Assembly (NCBI GenBank): GCA_029962745.1
Contig: CM057165.1
Location: 20,696,745-20,760,744 of the forward strand
Direction of reading: 5' to 3'
DNA: 64,000 nucleotides
From: Echinometra lucunter
Lineage: Eukaryota; Echinodermata; Echinoidea; Camarodonta; Echinometridae
Shown here: positions 58,501 through 64,000 of the stretch, piece by piece
Position numbering within the stretch: the stretch's first letter is position 1
Layout of the letters: each line of letters starts with the position of its first letter
Translations under genes and position numbers: made by a program
Notes under the pieces: model-generated
The model's database searches: none
Told to the model about the DNA's origin: nothing
What the model saw: only the letters and a program-made list of their open reading frames with translations

Positions 58501-61500
58501 ATCTCTATGTCATTGAAAGAATACGTTCGAAATGCAAAATACAAAAATTCAAAAATTAAAATGTCCATTTTGACATATTGGAATAAAATTTTAGCAAAGA
58601 TCATGCCAAAAGAAGATTGTATGTCAATTCACAAGGTCTACATGCTACCTGTGAAATTATCAATCATCTTTTGAAAATTTTGATTTTCAATAGTTTTCAA
58701 CTTTGCGTTCTTTCTGGATGCGTTTGAGTTTGAGTTTGAGTTTGATTTATTTATTCACGGATAAAACATAAAAGCCTGCAATTCAGCCAAAAAGACTGCT
58801 TTTCAGCAAGGCCGTTCTTTTGCACAACGACATAAAGATATGACGCCTAAAGCTTTTTGTTTTTATTCAAATACAATAAAAGTTTCAGTAAATCCTTTCC
58901 ATCAGTATAGCCTCTTAAGCAATGCACACTCAAATCTTTTTACATACTACTCATTTGCTCATGGTCACTTGAAAATGTTGCAAGAGCAAGTTGCTTGCCT
59001 ACTGAGTAGCAATAAATGAAAAGGAACCAACAAACCGGTAATGTGACTCTTCTGCAGTTTCAGCATATTACTTACTTCATCCATGGTGAAGTTTTCTCTA
59101 TCCCAGTCCAACGATGCTCCTAACTTCCTCAACTGCTGGTATATTTCACCTCCCTTCCTATCATAGAAATCAGATATGACATGATTAAAATTTCAAAGAC
59201 AAGACTTAGTTCTGGGTAGCAAATTTTAGGGACATCTAACTACCCTTTACTGGCAGAAATACTGTTGTCCCCTCCCCCACCCCCCACACTTTAGCAGTTT
59301 GCAATATATGCATTATACCTCCTTTTGAAAAGTTTGGTGCATGGGTTAAAAGGGTAAAAAGTGATACAACTTTGGGGTCTGTTTTGGAGGGCTGCCATGT
59401 CTTTGGTAAGGATTTCACTTTGTTTCTTGATTATTTCAATAGTCTAATGGGTCTAATCTTATGGGCTTGATGGGGGCTGTCTGGGGGCTGTATGGGATTG
59501 TTCTGGTGACAATTGCCCCATAATCTAAATCCTATGCTAAGCAATTTCCTAACTTAGACCACCGAACAAACGCATGACTAAATATTGGAAGTCAAACTCT
59601 TGGCTTAAAACAAGTTGTAAGTACAGAAGACTTAATCAAGACTTGAACAAAATTCACAAATAATGCACTTGCAACAGATTTTTCAAAAGAGAAGGATTTA
59701 ACATAATTACAAACAGGAAAGAATACAGGAAGAAGATTGATAGAATAGAGGTAAAGAATGAAAGATAGAAAGGAAGAAAGACAAATCACTTACTCTTCCT
59801 TCCATCTCCAGACTTCCTTGATGAACTCCTCCCTGCCCAAGTCTTGCCTGGTGATCCGTTTTTCATGTTGCAGCTGCTTCTCAACCACCACCTGTGTAGC
59901 AATGCCTGCATGGTCACAGCCTGGTATCCACAGAGATGGAACACCAACCATTCTCTTCCTGGGTATTAAATAAAAATATGATATCAAAAAATGATAATAA
60001 ATGATGTATTGCATGGCACCTGTATCTATGAGCTGAGGTGCACATTGCTCCAAAATTGCCCAAATCAAATGTGAAATTTAGAAGAAGTCTCATTCACTGG
60101 TATCACATTCACATAACATATTTTCTTTTCTGTAAGAAATTTTAACCATTGCCTTTAAGAACAGAATTGTAACTGGTTAAAATCATGTAATGCAACAAAA
60201 ATATATAATCACCCTGATAATGTGAATAAAAGCTTTGAAAATGTACATCTGGACTTAAATCCTGTTCTGGCATACACATGATGACAGCATACGTTCATGA
60301 GATTTACTGCATTACCAACTTTAAGACCAAATACTGGTAAATAATGTTTCTTAAAGTCCCTCAGTTACTGATGAAATGAGAAATTCCCTTCTATCACTGG
60401 GCACATGCACCCCTAAATCATAACTCTGGACCCCTAAAATCAATCTATAAATTATAAGAGGGATCTCATGAACACAGAATCTGTTGGTTTTTTTTTCCAA
60501 AACACCCCCCCCCCCCCATTACAAATCATGGAGTTCTGGAAGATGGTAGCATAAAATGTCAATATTTGCAACATGCCCATTGATTCTTCAAAGATGATCT
60601 GTCACTCTCAAACTTTTGTTACTCTATCTATCCAGATATCTTCTCCCGTTTCAGAGGTTGATTGCAACATCTCTCCATAAAACTCTGTCCTTGTGCCATT
60701 CTGGCGCACTCATGCCATTTTTGTCCACTCCAGCTCTTGATATTCTCTTCCCAGTCGATTTGGTGTTTCCCTCTGGTTCTAGTTCCTTCTACTTTTCCTT
60801 CTAACATATCTTTTAAGAGATCTTGGTACCTTTTAACGTGGCTAAAGTATTTGGCTTTTCTTTCCTTAACTAACCCTAACAGACAGCTTGTTTACACCCT
60901 GCCATTTGCAATATTTCTTTGTTGGTTTTCATTCATTTCCATGATATTCTCATCATTCTCCTTTACACCCACATTTCAAAGATGTAATTTTATTTCCAGT
61001 GTCTTGCTTTAACCATGTCTCTGCTCCATACAATAGGACAGACCATACATAACAATTTATCAGTCTTAAACCTACATGAAAATCATGTTAGACCCACCAT
61101 CTACATGTAATAGGGCTATATAATAGGACAGAACCATGCATAACCATTTATCAGTCTTAACCTAAGGCACCTTATCAAAAGTCAGAGCCAATTTGGCACG
61201 CGGCCTTTAGTGTCTTTCCCACTCAGCGTCTTTTAACCTCCAATCCTCCCGTTTCTCTATAGACAAAACAACGAGGGATCGGGAGAGCCGATGTAAAAGA
61301 ACAGTTGCAGAGAAGACGATCAAAGATGCGGGACGAGACGTTTGATAAGCTGCCTAGATGAAAATTTTGTTACACCCACCATCTTATAAGGCTATCCTGG
61401 ATAGTAGCTGTGAGGGTGTGGCCCAGATGAAGAACACCAGTAACATTGGGAGGAGGTAAGCACATTACAAAAGGTTCATTCTCTCCAACTGATTGCCTCC

Positions 61501-63846
61501 ATCTTGCCTAGATGCAAAAGAGTCAACAAGGGTACAAAACATTATTTTGATTTCAGTCACATAGAGAGTGGTTGAGAAATAATTAAGGGCCTGTTTCTCA
61601 AAACCGTCATAGATCTTAGCTTGTGGACATCTCACTGAGATGCATGTTAATTCTGTACCACCAGAAACAAACACCAGAATGCTGCCGGAGAAGAAGGTCC
61701 TTCCTTTGATAATTTGGGAGCAAGACAATCCTAAAAATTGAAAAAATAACAAAACAAAAGGTGACAAGAAGCACCTCAGAGTGATTCTTTAGCTCGGGTG
61801 TGCATCCTGATCGCACCAAGTAAGCTGCATTTATTAACAGCAGAATCATTAAAACAATTGTTAAGCATCTTTAATAGCGATGAGTTTTTTTTTTTGTTTT
61901 CCAAGTGATTGCATTACTTGGGTTACTGATTGGAAACAAAATATGTGAAACTGCTTCATTTTCAGATACTTCTCTCTCGATAAAAGCGTCGTTAGCCCCG
62001 TTCATATTACCGCAATATTACCCATGCACATTGGTAAGTGATTTCCCGTGGACACTGTTCATATTACAGGCAAAATATGGTAATATCACAGTAATACTGC
62101 AGTATGCTCCCTTTCACCCCATCCACATCCACAATATTACAGTATTCTGTTCTATTGACAAAAAGTCCCGCATTGCATCCTGGTTACCCAGCGAACAATG
62201 CGCATTTGGCTAAGAGTCAAACCCATCGACAAGACGTTATGCTCCACTGCACAAGCCGTAAATGTTGCGCCTATTTTGCAGATGCTGTTCATATACACCA
62301 GGACCCTCTTGCATAAAACTTACCACTGATGGTAACTTTGCCATCAATGGTTAACCACCATGGAAACCGGAATCTGATAGGCTGTTGAGCAATGTTACCA
62401 TGGCAGTGATGGCAGAGTTACCAATCAATGGTAAGTTTTATGCAACGGGCCCCGGGTGTCCGCAATATTAAGGTAATATTACTAGGTCTAAAAGCATAGA
62501 ATAGGCGTCAAATAGGCACAAAATAAGCACAAATTAGGAGGAAGCAAAATACTGCAATATTCAGTGGGAGGCGTTCATATTACAAGCAGTCCAAAGCATT
62601 TTCCATGAAATAGGCTAAACATTTGTGTCTATCTTACGGATAGGTGGGTAATATGAACGAGGCTATAGGCTGATCTCTTTTCCTTCCTCCCATCCACAGT
62701 GTGCTACAGTTTCCAGTTTCCAATATCAGTCCTTCTAAAGATCCTCCACCCCCCCCCCCCTAAAAAAAAATAAAATAAAAAAAATAAATGAAATAAAATA
62801 AATAAATAAAAGATTTTTTTTAAAACTTAAAAACTCACCAGAGATTCTGGTTTGAAGAATCCCATCTTTTCCCACCAGTCATACCAGCATGCTTCCACAT
62901 AACTGGGACTGTAGGATCTAGGGAGTGCAACATTCACATCTGAAGAGATGGAAGATAGAAAAAGAGAAATGAAATTCACTGATGAATCATTTCAGAGACA
63001 TACAAAGGTAAAGCTTTGTCTTTTCAAACAGACAAAACACATTTATTTTTTCATGCTAAAATGGAAACAAGCAGTGCCTAAATCACACAGACCAACTCTA
63101 AAACAATGGATTTTAGTTAACTTTGACACAAAGGAAATGAAATTACAGGAGTGTGCTTTTAGATGAAGTGAATTTTAAGAAATGGGAAGAGTAATACTAT
63201 ACACATTTATGTTGTGAACACTTATAAACATGTGTATCATGGTGAAGAAATGAATTTGAGATGTAATAAGAATTTCTAAAGGAATTCAACCTGCACATTG
63301 ATGCTTTCTATCATCAACAAGCTAAATATATGTTGTGAGATAAACTTATTACCATTGAATTAAACATCAAACAAGCAATATACCTTTCTTTTCTCCCGGA
63401 ACAGTGGGTACATCATAGGTGACAATTTCCTTCTTGCTCCAGCTTTTCTGACCAGCTGCAGGCCTCCTGCTTCCAGGACCTAATTCTCCATCTTTCTGGA
63501 TCTCATCAATCTTCTCCCTCCGCCTCCTTTGTTTCTCCGCCTTGGCTCTTTGCCTGTCTCCACCTCCAGGCAAAGTCACACCGGGAGATGAAGTTGGGCT
63601 ATCCGAGGTTTTCTCACACTGACTAGTGTGAAGTTCCTTCCTATTGATCAGGCAAGTTCTTCCATGAGCACAAACAGTTTGTATTTTTCCGATGCTGGAG
63701 GGTCCAAGAAAACGTCTTCTCAAGGCAGTGGCAATGTGAACCTGCCTGTACGAGATGAAGCATCTTCCCGTTTGACAATGAAGGAGCCACAATGCTGGGC
63801 TGTTCTTCAATGGTATATACCACTGACGCATCCCTCTATGAAGCAT
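28322..63846 (-). CDS. VARS2: valyl-tRNA synthetase, probably mitochondrial, 24 coding exons
   Basis: Class I enzyme that charges tRNA-Val with valine and edits mischarged threonine. Coding exons in transcript order: 63846-63384, 62939-62839, 61507-61380, 59958-59794, 59157-59076, 57941-57822, 56402-56294, 55300-55121, 54038-53914, 53554-53451, 52623-52465, 51589-51499, 51016-50917, 48917-48847, 47891-47766, 38996-38892, 38048-37895, 35689-35562, 35014-34859, 34063-33857, 33423-33312, 32504-32332, 30548-30402, 28393-28322. Phases agree at every junction and the sum is 1,125 codons plus stop. Landmarks: HLGHT (HIGH signature), [75 protein letters not shown], and a coiled C-terminal arm. All introns are GT-AG except one GC-AG. 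There is no GST-like N-terminal domain as in cytosolic VARS1, and the first ~85 residues lack acidic residues apart from the region's end, as a mitochondrial presequence would. Motifs such as KGGEI and HNLCDVYL also favour VARS2. Exon 1 may be preceded by a non-coding exon beyond what I can resolve. Confidence 0.88.
28444..28588. mobile_element. short palindromic MITE, copy 1
   Basis: The ends CCAGGGGAGCGTTTCATGAACG and its near reverse complement (...AAACGTCCCCTGG) flank stems with TTTTTACTGACA. The core, in inverted orientation, is related to CCTTGCATCTGATTGGCTGA. It belongs to the same superfamily as 39217, 46801, 46957, 58101 and 62298. Confidence 0.7.
28800..29490 (+). repeat. ~157-bp tandem repeat, about 4 units
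   Basis: The landmark GAAGTTCAGTGTACCTCACA recurs at 28861, 29018, 29173 and 29331. Each unit also contains CTCTACCAGATGAAACAAAA, TCGGTCAACAAATGAAGGAG and TTTTGCATAAATTAGCA. It lies in a VARS2 intron and is non-coding. Confidence 0.85.
30645..30957 (+). mobile_element. tRNA-derived SINE, near full length
   Basis: Box A (TGGTCCAGTGG at 30657) and box B (GGTTCGAATCC at 30700) give an internal RNA polymerase III promoter. The body has CCTTCGGCAAGACATTAATC, TAAATGGGTACCTGGCAGG and a 3' (ATT)n tail at about 30930-30957. It lies in the VARS2 intron about 100 bases upstream (in gene sense) of exon 23. Confidence 0.85.
31681..32015. mobile_element. MITE with TTAA ends
   Basis: The left end TTAAAGGCATTCACTTGTGG continues GCTTTCGTGGGGA. 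The right end is the near reverse complement (TCCCCATGAAAGCCCACTAC ... TTTAA). A TTAA at each border suggests a piggyBac-like or TTAA-targeting element. Non-coding, inside a VARS2 intron. Confidence 0.65.
32820..33115. repeat. dispersed repeat fragment after (AATCC)n
   Basis: An (AATCC)4 tract at about 32829-32848 is followed by a segment (TCTTAAGCTAAGTTTTAAAG, GACTGTTCCACGACCTAGG, GATCTATCACC) that looks like a common interspersed repeat. I cannot name the family. Confidence 0.35.
34341..34746. mobile_element. ~400-bp MITE, TA-flanked
   Basis: The left end TACCGTGTTTACAAAGTGAC with CTCGGCT is matched by the right end GAGCCGAGTCACTGTGTAAA with CATGGTA. Inner copies of TTCAACACGG and GTTTACA occur throughout, in both orientations. 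Non-coding. Confidence 0.75.
35055..35120 (+). repeat. (AGTAGC)n microsatellite
   Basis: AGTAGC/AGTAGT units directly 5' of VARS2 exon 19 in genomic order, within the intron. Confidence 0.85.
36280..36466. mobile_element. TATCAAAAGTC-type MITE, copy 1
   Basis: It shares order and sequence with 47511-47712 and 61162-61357: a (T/C)ATCAAAAGTC start, then TCTTTCCC.CTCAGCGTCTTTT, GGGGATCAGGAAAG.CGATGT and a GACTTTTGA-type inverted end. The ends here are more diverged than in the copy at 61162. Confidence 0.6.
36720..37400 (+). repeat. ~157-bp tandem repeat rich in TGACCTTTGACC
   Basis: Four units have TGACCTTT(A/G)ACC at about 36769, 36924, 37083 and 37240. Each also has ACCATGTGACCTC, a 'CCCAAGTTTAGTTG' block and GAGAGTCTTGCAGGTAAACT. 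The array ends in a GACGGACGACGGACG tract at 37396-37433 and a GGTGGGCGAGAC tail. TGACCTTTGACC equals the DR1 consensus for RXR/HNF4-type nuclear receptors. Confidence 0.85.
38892..38996 (-). CDS. VARS2: VARS2 exon 16: KMSKS exon
   Basis: A 35-codon, phase 0-0 exon: [20 protein letters not shown], then [20 protein letters not shown] is the second class I signature, which stabilises the adenylate transition state. The intron before it is about 8.8 kb and hosts the nested plus-strand gene. A decayed copy of this exon lies at 39376-39463. Confidence 0.9.
39217..39349. mobile_element. short palindromic MITE, copy 2
   Basis: The ends CTGGGCCCTGTTTCATAAAA and ATGAAATGCGGCCCTGGG flank a stem palindrome TTGTTATCAATAACAA and the core CCTTGCATCTGATTGGCTGA. 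Confidence 0.75.
39376..39463 (-). pseudogene. decayed duplicate of VARS2 exon 16 (KMSKS exon)
   Basis: On the minus strand it reads ATTTCAG/GTCTA, a short insertion, CCTTCATTCCATGGTTAGAG, then ATTTCCATGGTCATATGATG and AAGAAGTCTCT. This is a clear diverged copy of exon 16 including its acceptor. The KMSKS codons have become MMKKS-like and the frame is broken by the insertion. It lies about 380 bases 5' (in gene sense) of the working exon. Confidence 0.7.
39700..39960. repeat. repeat with TTTACGAACCGGCATAC boxes
   Basis: TTTACGAACCGGCATAC or close variants occur three times on plus (about 39708, 39859, 39945) and once inverted (about 39889). Two of these form a hairpin around CGTTCATGCGCGTTTA. 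Non-coding. Confidence 0.6.
40437..41837. mobile_element. 1.4-kb non-autonomous DNA transposon
   Basis: The left end TACCGTAAACTGGGGTGACT is followed by T(T/A)(T/G)GACA. The right end is its near reverse complement (TGTCCAAAGCCACCCCAGTT TACGGTA). Secondary copies of GGGGTGACTTTGGACA lie inside at about 40848 and 41621-41660. About 300 bases are directly duplicated inside (40889-41209 and 41265-41552). No transposase frame is seen. It ends about 590 bases upstream of the nested gene's first coding exon. Confidence 0.75.
42429..46649 (+). CDS. nested exon-array gene, 8 exons, novel acidic protein
   Basis: It lies wholly inside the intron between VARS2 exons 15 and 16, on the opposite strand. 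Exons: 42429-42639 (or 42633), 42881-43060, 43223-43354, 43474-43623, 44425-44565, 44872-45003, 45805-45873, 46561-46649, giving about 367 residues. Every internal exon is a multiple of three and phase 1-1. Exon 1 encodes [20 protein letters not shown] and a [14 protein letters not shown] motif, which resembles the N-terminal segment of some invertebrate BEN-domain proteins (inference). It ends DTTLAELG. Exons 2-5 are diverged copies beginning V(Q/R)(Q/P), with GIHAD-like middles, and ending [33 protein letters not shown] and [11 protein letters not shown]. Exon 6 is a more diverged copy ([11 protein letters not shown]). Exon 7 is proline-rich and exon 8 ends FPSDNK-stop. No BEN or other catalytic domain follows. 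The ATG sits directly after an AG acceptor, so a 5' non-coding exon is likely. Confidence 0.65.
43646..44292. mobile_element. MITE in intron 4 of the nested gene
   Basis: The left end TACTGTATACGCCAATATTT continues TCGCG. The right end is the near reverse complement (GCGAAAATTTCAGCTTATAC AGTA). TTTTCGCG(A) is repeated near both ends. It begins 22 bases after the exon 4 donor. Confidence 0.7.
46801..46959. mobile_element. short palindromic MITE, copy 3
   Basis: The ends CTGGGGACTGTTTTATGAAA and TTTCATGAAACGGTCCCCAG flank a perfect stem palindrome TTGTCAGTGACTGACAA (as a direct block near both ends) and the core CCTTGGTCTTGATTGGCTGA. It is fused back to back with the next copy. Confidence 0.75.
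46957..47132. mobile_element. short palindromic MITE, copy 4
   Basis: The ends AGGGCCCTGTTGCATAAAAC and GTTTTATGCAACGGGGCCCT flank stems with TTACCATTAATGGTAA. The core is more diverged. It abuts copy 3 without spacer. Confidence 0.75.
47511..47712. mobile_element. TATCAAAAGTC-type MITE, copy 2
   Basis: It contains TAGCGTCTTTCCTACTCAGT, AACAACAAGGGATCAGGAAA and the end CTTTTGATAAGGTGCCTAGG. It ends about 55 bases from the donor of VARS2 exon 15. Confidence 0.65.
47766..47891 (-). CDS. VARS2: VARS2 exon 15
   Basis: A 42-codon, phase 0-0 exon: [20 protein letters not shown], then [11 protein letters not shown] and LTGQLPFHK. This is part of the catalytic Rossmann fold just before the KMSKS region. 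A decayed copy of this exon is found 80-145 bases upstream of it. Confidence 0.85.
47970..48035 (-). pseudogene. decayed duplicate of VARS2 exon 15
   Basis: The minus strand reads ACACCAGACATAAGAGAATT ATTAGCCCAG, then TGTTAGAGACTGGCTATGAT. This matches the start of exon 15 (ACACCGGACCTGGACAAATA ..., TGTTAGAGACTGGCTATGAT). Small indels break the frame, and the second half of the exon is gone. Confidence 0.65.
48085..48336. mobile_element. ~250-bp MITE
   Basis: The left end TGCCTAGTTTACATTTGGC is the near reverse complement of the right end GGCAAATGTAAACTAAGCA. Non-coding, in the VARS2 intron before exon 15. Confidence 0.7.
49385..49475 (-). mobile_element. SINE body fragment
   Basis: Reading on minus: GACTAACGTCTTTTGGCAAG ACATCTACCTACGTTTGCCA and AAATGGGTACCTGATAGG. 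This is the body of the SINE at 30645 without its tRNA-like head. Confidence 0.65.
50143..50899. mobile_element. large foldback MITE next to VARS2 exon 13
   Basis: The left arm starts TAAACACAACAAAAAAAAAG TAACTCCCCCC and continues TAATTCAAAATAGCATAAC. The right arm is its reverse complement for about 200 bases, including the ACTAACTTCTGTCTGAAAAT and AAAAGTGACATTTT blocks. It ends 17 bases from the exon 13 donor. Confidence 0.8.
51995..52336. mobile_element. ~340-bp MITE
   Basis: The left end AAGGGGTGCTCAGATATGA is matched by the right end reading inward as AAGGCGTGTTCAAATATGA. Inner blocks of TGTGGCGCCACA occur near the left end. Non-coding. Confidence 0.65.
53085..53425 (+). mobile_element. 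LINE reverse transcriptase 3' tail, decayed
   Basis: Broken frames give ALNGLVPN, then C-APNLWN and [13 protein letters not shown]. This is the order found at the C-terminal end of CR1/L2/Jockey-like non-LTR reverse transcriptases. It is strongly 5' truncated and has several stops. Confidence 0.55.
53451..53554 (-). CDS. VARS2: VARS2 exon 10, ending at a GC donor
   Basis: It encodes [20 protein letters not shown] to PMSIPVC. The junction is CCAGTTTGCAG/GCAAGT, a non-canonical GC-AG intron with an otherwise perfect consensus. The next exon begins TCGGTCTGGTGAC, restoring [12 protein letters not shown] across the splice. Using any nearby GT breaks the conserved sequence. Confidence 0.8.
54640..55114 (+). 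mobile_element. LINE ORF2 C-terminus, 5' truncated
   Basis: The frame reads [52 protein letters not shown], a stop in place of Trp, then [20 protein letters not shown] and a terminal stop near 55083. The '...[12 protein letters not shown]...GRP' signature is typical of non-LTR retrotransposons. It ends in a (GAT)n-like tail that reaches to 6 bases from the donor of VARS2 exon 8. Confidence 0.75.
55730..56290 (+). mobile_element. solo-LTR-like element
   Basis: It starts TGTTATG and ends CAATAACA, giving a short inverted terminal repeat. Inside are a TATAAAAG box at 56035 and an AATAAA signal at 56180, spaced as in an LTR U3-R-U5. No 5-bp target duplication was seen (TATAT left, TACCT right), so the ends are tentative. 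The right end is 3 bases from the donor of VARS2 exon 7. Confidence 0.5.
57140..57709. mobile_element. 570-bp foldback MITE with TTAA ends
   Basis: Almost the whole element is a single inverted repeat with arms of about 280 bases. The left arm runs TTAAAGGGACAGTCCACCCC ... TCACTGTTTCAATAAAAG ... CATATGCGAGCAGCTCTC. The right arm is its reverse complement, ending GGGGTGGACTTTGCCTTTAA. The centre is CATTGACTATGGGG versus CCCCATAGTCAAAG. Non-coding, in the intron between VARS2 exons 6 and 7. Confidence 0.85.
58101..58252. mobile_element. short palindromic MITE, copy 5
   Basis: The ends CTGGGCCCCGTTTCATAAAA and TTTTATGAAGTGGGGCCCAG flank stems TTGTTATCAATAACA and the core CCTTGCATCTGATTGGCTGA, nearly identical to copy 2 at 39217. 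Confidence 0.85.
60600..61050 (-). mobile_element. LINE reverse transcriptase 3' part, decayed
   Basis: On the minus strand, with several frame changes, it reads [12 protein letters not shown], a KITSLK/MWV block, RRMMRISWK, then [20 protein letters not shown] and [20 protein letters not shown]. This is the characteristic end of a non-LTR reverse transcriptase ORF. It lies in the VARS2 intron between exons 3 and 4. Confidence 0.65.
61162..61357. mobile_element. TATCAAAAGTC-type MITE, copy 3
   Basis: The left end CTAAGGCACCTTATCAAAAG TC is matched by the right end GACGTTTGATAAGCTGCCTAG. The middle shares TCTTTCCCACTCAGCGTCTT and GGGATCGGGAGAGCCGATGT with the other two copies. It lies 22 bases from the donor of VARS2 exon 3. 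Confidence 0.75.
61380..61507 (-). CDS. VARS2: VARS2 exon 3: HIGH-signature exon
   Basis: It reads [20 protein letters not shown], then [20 protein letters not shown] and IRW across the junction. HLGHT is the class I 'HIGH' ATP-binding signature. The acceptor TCTAG/GC at 61507 is the only one that keeps phase with exon 2. The donor is AGATG/GTGGGT. Confidence 0.8.
61993..62665. mobile_element. MITE with TAGCC(C/T)CGTTCATATTACC ends, interrupted
   Basis: The left end TAGCCCCGTTCATATTACC is matched by the right end GGTAATATGAACGAGGCTA. Internal CAATATTAC and GTAATATTAC blocks recur. A 159-bp palindromic MITE is inserted inside it at 62298. Confidence 0.8.
62298..62456. mobile_element. short palindromic MITE, copy 6, nested
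   Basis: The ends CCAGGACCCTCTTGCATAAA and TTTTATGCAACGGGCCCCGG flank stems TTACCACTGATGGTAA and TTACCAATCAATGGTAA, with core GGAATCTGATAGGCTG. It lies wholly inside the 61993 element. Confidence 0.8.
62666..62838. other. C run and A-rich tract before VARS2 exon 2
   Basis: It contains a C run at about 62748-62760 followed by A/AAAT-rich low-complexity sequence to 62815. The rest of the short spacer is intron sequence without other features. Confidence 0.6.
63384..63846 (-). CDS. VARS2: VARS2 exon 1: presequence and basic linker
   Basis: First ATG of the frame is at 63846 ([17 protein letters not shown]); a second Met follows five residues later. The early part is rich in Arg, Leu and Ser ([19 protein letters not shown]). 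It is followed by a charged stretch ([19 protein letters not shown]) and the conserved entry [15 protein letters not shown] possible acceptor (CCACCATGTAG) lies just upstream, so the transcript may begin with an untranslated exon further right. Donor: GAAAG/GTATAT. Confidence 0.75.
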
Positions 63847-64000
63847 GACTGATTGCCTACATGGTGGAAGCGGAAACAAATGAACATCATTTCATAAGTG
63901 ATGCACAATGAATTTCATTATCAGCTATGTTATCTATGGCTTAACTCATTTGACTAAACTTTAAAAAGTCATGTGATTTGGTGGCAATGATTTTATACAT

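Noticed and set aside
1..64000. CRISPR arrays, operons, phage or other prokaryotic systems
   Set aside because: The tandem repeats are satellites without unique spacers, and the gene structure is clearly that of an animal nuclear genome.

Overview
The window is a piece of a metazoan nuclear genome. Genes have many short exons with GT-AG introns. A few intronless genes are present, and the space between is full of transposons, MITEs, minisatellites and long G/C homopolymers. The repeat types point to a marine invertebrate deuterostome, most likely a sea urchin or related echinoderm: a foldback element with 15-bp tandem arms like sea-urchin TU elements, DIRS and Penelope-like retroelements, tRNA-derived SINEs, and many short palindromic MITEs. 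The species assignment is inference.

Left part (1-28.3 kb): four intact single-exon genes of a BTB/T1 (KCTD-like) family lie among transposon debris. One encodes a single T1 domain (1797-2114, minus). Three encode two T1 domains plus an unassigned C-terminal domain (5142-6083 minus, 13045-13917 minus, 23343-24335 plus). A ladder of decayed copies of the N-terminal coding segment sits just upstream of the last one. Between the genes are the TU-like foldback element, a piggyBac-type TTAA MITE, a broken DIRS element (RNase H and tyrosine recombinase), a ~104-bp satellite with higher-order structure, a broken Penelope-like element with GIY-YIG endonuclease, and a ~180-bp GAGCGAGCG tandem repeat.

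Right part (28.3-63.9 kb): one large minus-strand gene fills this region. I traced 24 coding exons, with consistent phases throughout, to one 1,125-residue valyl-tRNA synthetase. Its N-terminus is basic and presequence-like and it has no GST domain, so it is probably the mitochondrial enzyme (VARS2). Its introns hold most of the MITEs, SINEs and LINE fragments. Two introns also carry decayed duplicates of the neighbouring exons.

Inside the 8.8-kb intron between VARS2 exons 15 and 16, on the opposite strand, lies what looks like an undescribed nested gene (42429-46649, plus). It has eight exons. All internal exons are phase 1-1, and four successive ones are diverged copies ending in D(I)(P/S)LAELG. 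This exon-array gene and the double-T1 family are the most interesting coding content.

All coordinates of spliced exons were read by eye from splice signals, reading phase and family similarity. No alignment or database search was run.
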